Below, in pieces: positions 61,820 to 64,000 of a DNA stretch of 64,000 bases (position 1 is its first letter; the number at the start of each line of letters is the position of its first letter). This stretch comes from Fischerella muscicola PCC 7414 (lineage in GTDB: Bacteria > Cyanobacteriota > Cyanobacteriia > Cyanobacteriales > Nostocaceae). The stretch lies in NCBI RefSeq assembly GCF_000317205.1, contig NZ_AJLK01000124.1:1-64000 (forward strand). The letters run 5' to 3'. The notes below the pieces were generated by a model. The model was not told where the DNA came from and searched no databases. It saw nothing but the letters and a program-made list of their open reading frames with translations. Made by a program: the position numbers and the translations under genes.

Positions 61820-62512
61820 CTACTTGAGACGATAGCCTAACCCATGCACCGTTTCTATAAAATCTTCAGCAGCACCTGCAAATTTGAGCTTTTGCCTGAG
61901 AGATTTGATGTGAGACCTAACGGTTTCCTCTACAGGCGAGTCGTCCATAGACCACACTTGCTCTATAATGCTAGAACGGCTCAACACCCGTCTGCCATTG
62001 GCCACCAATAATTCCAAAATCGCATATTCTTTCGGTGTCAAGCTCAGAGGTTTATCATCGTAAGTAGCCTCGTAAGTACTGGGATTGAGAAGCAGACTCC
62101 CCCAACATAAACTTAATGTGGTTGCAGAACTACCCCTTCTGAGCAAAGCACGTATACGAGCCATTAACTCTTCTAAGTCAAATGGCTTTGCCACATAATC
62201 ATCTGCTCCTGCATCCAATCCGGTAATTTTGTCTGCTACAGTGTCACGAGCCGTTAGCATCAACACGGGTGCAGCAGAGTTCCGATGTGCTGGATTATTG
62301 GCTTGAATAGTGCGTAAACGTTGGCAAAAGCGAATACCATCTAATTTTGGCAACGTCACGTCCAACAATAGCAAATCATACTTAATTGACTCTACTGAGT
62401 TCCAGGCTGCTTCCCCATCTTGGGCAATGTCTACTACATATTGACGCCTAGTTAATACTTCTGACAGTACCTCCGCCAATTGGGTATCATCTTCAACTAC
62501 CAGAATACGCAT
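61820..62512 (-). CDS. OmpR/PhoB-family response regulator
   Basis: The 230-residue protein has a receiver domain (MRILVVEDDTQLAEVLSEVL, phospho-Asp in LLLLDVTLPKLDGI at about D53, KPFDLEEL) and a winged-helix DNA-binding domain (LTPKEYAILELLVANGRRVL, VRSHIKSLRQKLKFAGAAED, VHGLGYRLK). All phosphorylation residues are present. It is divergent from the CHASE3 histidine kinase gene, starting 63 bp away, and is the likely partner of that kinase. Confidence 0.93.
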   Translation of the reverse strand: MRILVVEDDTQLAEVLSEVLTRRQYVVDIAQDGEAAWNSVESIKYDLLLLDVTLPKLDGIRFCQRLRTIQANNPAHRNSAAPVLMLTARDTVADKITGLDAGADDYVAKPFDLEELMARIRALLRRGSSATTLSLCWGSLLLNPSTYEATYDDKPLSLTPKEYAILELLVANGRRVLSRSSIIEQVWSMDDSPVEETVRSHIKSLRQKLKFAGAAEDFIETVHGLGYRLK

Positions 62513-62575
62513 AAACTAACCACCATACTCTTGTTCAGGCACAGAGAAGTAGAAGAGAGGTTCTTTGACTCTATC

Positions 62576-63948
62576 ATGACTCAAAATTTTATGAAGTGGT
62601 CTATTCAAGGTAAATGGATAGCAGGAGGATTTTGCTTAACTCTCCTATTGATGGCACTAGTTAGCTTCGCTTCATATAAAAACACTATTGAAATTAGGGA
62701 AAGTGCTGATAAAGTACAACATACTTATCAAGCTCTTAATACACTGACTGATTTCTATGCTGCTATGTCAGTTGCGGAATCAGGGCGGCGAGGATATATC
62801 TTTTTAGGAAGTACACAAGAGTTAGAGCGCTACCAAACTGCCGCCAAAAATATGCAATCTGAAATGCAGTTATTGCAGCATCAAATACATGCTAGTTATA
62901 GTCAGAAACAGCGATTAGCACTCCTTAACTCTCTAGTCAATCAAAGATTAGCTTTATTGCAGCAATCAATAGCGTTGTATATGAAAGATAAATCAGCATT
63001 TCAAGCTCAATCTTTAATTACAAAAAAAGTATTGATATTCGAGAAAATATTCTCAAGATACTACAAGAAATCAAAGCAGAAGAACAAGATTATTTAAAAA
63101 GTTCGCTTCAACAATCACAGTACAGTATTCAATATAGAACAACTATCGAAATACTGGGTACAGTTTTAAGCTTTGTGGTAGTTTCCAGTTTGTGTTTTAT
63201 ACTTTATCGTCAATGGGTAAAACATGATGAAGTTGAAGCACTGGAAAGAACCTTAACTCAAGAGAAAGAATTAAATGAACTAAAACTTCGTCTCTTTTCG
63301 ATGATTTCTCATGAATTTCGTACACCTTTGAGTGTGATTTTGCTTTCATCTCAATTATTAAAGGAAATTCTTCAGGAATCTGTTGATGAGAATAAATTAA
63401 AAAATTTATATCGCATTCAATCTTCTGCTAAGTTAATGAATCAATTGATTACTGATCTGTTGACTTTAACAAGAGCAGAGGCAGGAAAATTAGATTTTAA
63501 TCCTCAGTTGATTAATCTAGAAACTTTTTGTTTAAATTTACTAGAAGATTTCCAGTTGTTTGACACTAAACAGACTGTAATACATTTTATTAAATATGGC
63601 CGCTGTTATCGGGCAAATATGGATGAGAAGCTACTATATTCTATTCTCAGTAATTTGCTTTTGAATGCCATCAAGTATTCACCCCAAGGAGGGAATATAT
63701 ATTTATTCTTAAAGTGTGAAGTAGAAGCTACGATTTTCCAAGTTAAAGATGAAGGAATCGGCATTCCCCAGCATGAACAGCAGAAGATTTATGAGCCATT
63801 TTATCGAGGTCAAAATGTTGAAAATATAGTTGGTACTGGGTTAGGATTAGCAGTTGTGAAAAAATGTGTGGAACTCCACCAAGGAGAAATTTTTGTGGAA
63901 AGTGAAGTAGGAGTTGGTACGACATTTACTGTCAAAATTCCTCACTGA
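62576..63948 (+). pseudogene. CHASE3 sensor histidine kinase, frameshifted at an A7 run
   Basis: From ATG 62576 the frame encodes a TM helix (IAGGFCLTLLLMALVSFASY) and a CHASE3-type periplasmic helical domain (VAESGRRGYIFLGSTQELER). At CAAAAAAAG (A run 63022-63028) the frame is lost and stops at 63097. Adding one A restores DIRENILKILQEIKAEEQDY, a second helix (ILGTVLSFVVVSSLCFILYR) and a complete kinase core: H-box FSMISHEFRTPLS, N-box LLLNAIKYSPQ, G1 DEGIGIPQ and G2 GTGLGLAVVKK. The corrected protein would be about 457 residues. It is a real frameshift, slippage-controlled expression or a sequencing error in the homopolymer. Confidence 0.85.
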
Positions 63949-64000
63949 GTTTCTGTACGCTGGCGCGTTAAGCTATCAATAGCATCACCCAAGGCAGTAG
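63942..64000 (-). CDS. possible C-terminal end of a gene continuing past the window
   Basis: The minus strand reads TALGDAIDSLTRQRTETQ then a TGA stop at 63942-63944, open to the window edge. The composition is protein-like, and it would overlap the histidine kinase 3' end by 7 bp. Too short to identify. Confidence 0.35.
   Translation of the reverse strand, partial: TALGDAIDSLTRQRTETQ

Noticed and set aside
1-64000. CRISPR arrays
   Set aside because: The tandem repeats seen are 7-18 bp units without unique spacers, and no cas gene is present.
1-64000. tRNA, rRNA or riboswitch
   Set aside because: No T-loop/acceptor arrangement, rRNA segment or known riboswitch core was recognised by eye; a covariance-model scan was not possible.

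Overview
The window is chromosomal DNA from a filamentous, probably heterocyst-forming cyanobacterium (Nostocales). HIP1 octamers (GCGATCGC) are frequent, and genes typical of oxygenic phototrophs are present: ycf54, an Omp85 protein with POTRA domains, cyanobacterial DUF1830, DUF2358 and DUF1206 genes, and the urea uptake operon urtABCDE. Most intergenic gaps hold the short tandem repeats (TTGTTGG-like, GTAATGG-like, CCCCGAT-like) and hairpin repeats common in this group. I cannot name the species. No tRNA, rRNA, CRISPR array, transposase or prophage gene was recognised.

Layout. 0.2-2.9 kb: mutS (-). 3.3-8.8 kb: urtA-B-C-D-E (+), with a different dispersed repeat at three of its four junctions. 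8.8-11.3 kb: AI-2E family permease, Nudix hydrolase and OB-fold lipoprotein (-). 11.6-14.4 kb: folD, a GGPP synthase gene and a DUF212 gene (+). 14.5-20.4 kb: mostly minus-strand genes (SPOR-like secreted protein, ycf54, a SnoaL-like homologue of plant pathogen-related protein, pdxJ, HEAT-repeat membrane protein, SRPBCC protein, cNMP-binding protein). 20.8-27.6 kb: fused peptide ABC ATPase, higBA toxin-antitoxin, glutaminase, alpha/beta hydrolase, and a BchE-type B12/radical SAM cyclase.

27.6-43.5 kb is rich in caspase-like and signalling proteins: an orthocaspase fused to a lipase-like hydrolase with a tail anchor, a VOC protein, a diguanylate cyclase with a degenerate ethylene-receptor-like sensor, a CHAT pseudoprotease beside an intact TPR-CHAT protease, a Ser/Thr kinase and an Omp85 protein. 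43.7-48.1 kb holds metabolic and unknown genes. 48.3-55.8 kb is a chemotaxis-type cluster (CheY, CheW, GAF-MCP, CheA-CheW-REC, CheW) that appears to be decaying: the CheA has lost its whole ATPase domain through an out-of-frame deletion, and the MCP is split by an out-of-frame join between two GAF domains. 56.1-60.9 kb looks like a hopanoid-associated region (HpnG-like nucleosidase, RND pump, HpnA-like epimerase). 61.1-64 kb has a DUF1830 gene and a two-component pair whose CHASE3 histidine kinase is frameshifted at an A7 run.

The most unusual theme is that GC-skewed or tandem repeats of the kind filling the intergenic gaps also lie in frame inside several proteins (MutS, the HEAT protein, the fused ABC ATPase, the RND pump, the CheW-REC protein and the OB-fold lipoprotein), usually at linkers or domain boundaries. 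This resembles coding-sequence invasion by small repeats, as known for Rickettsia palindromic elements. All family assignments are by eye from motifs; no search was run.
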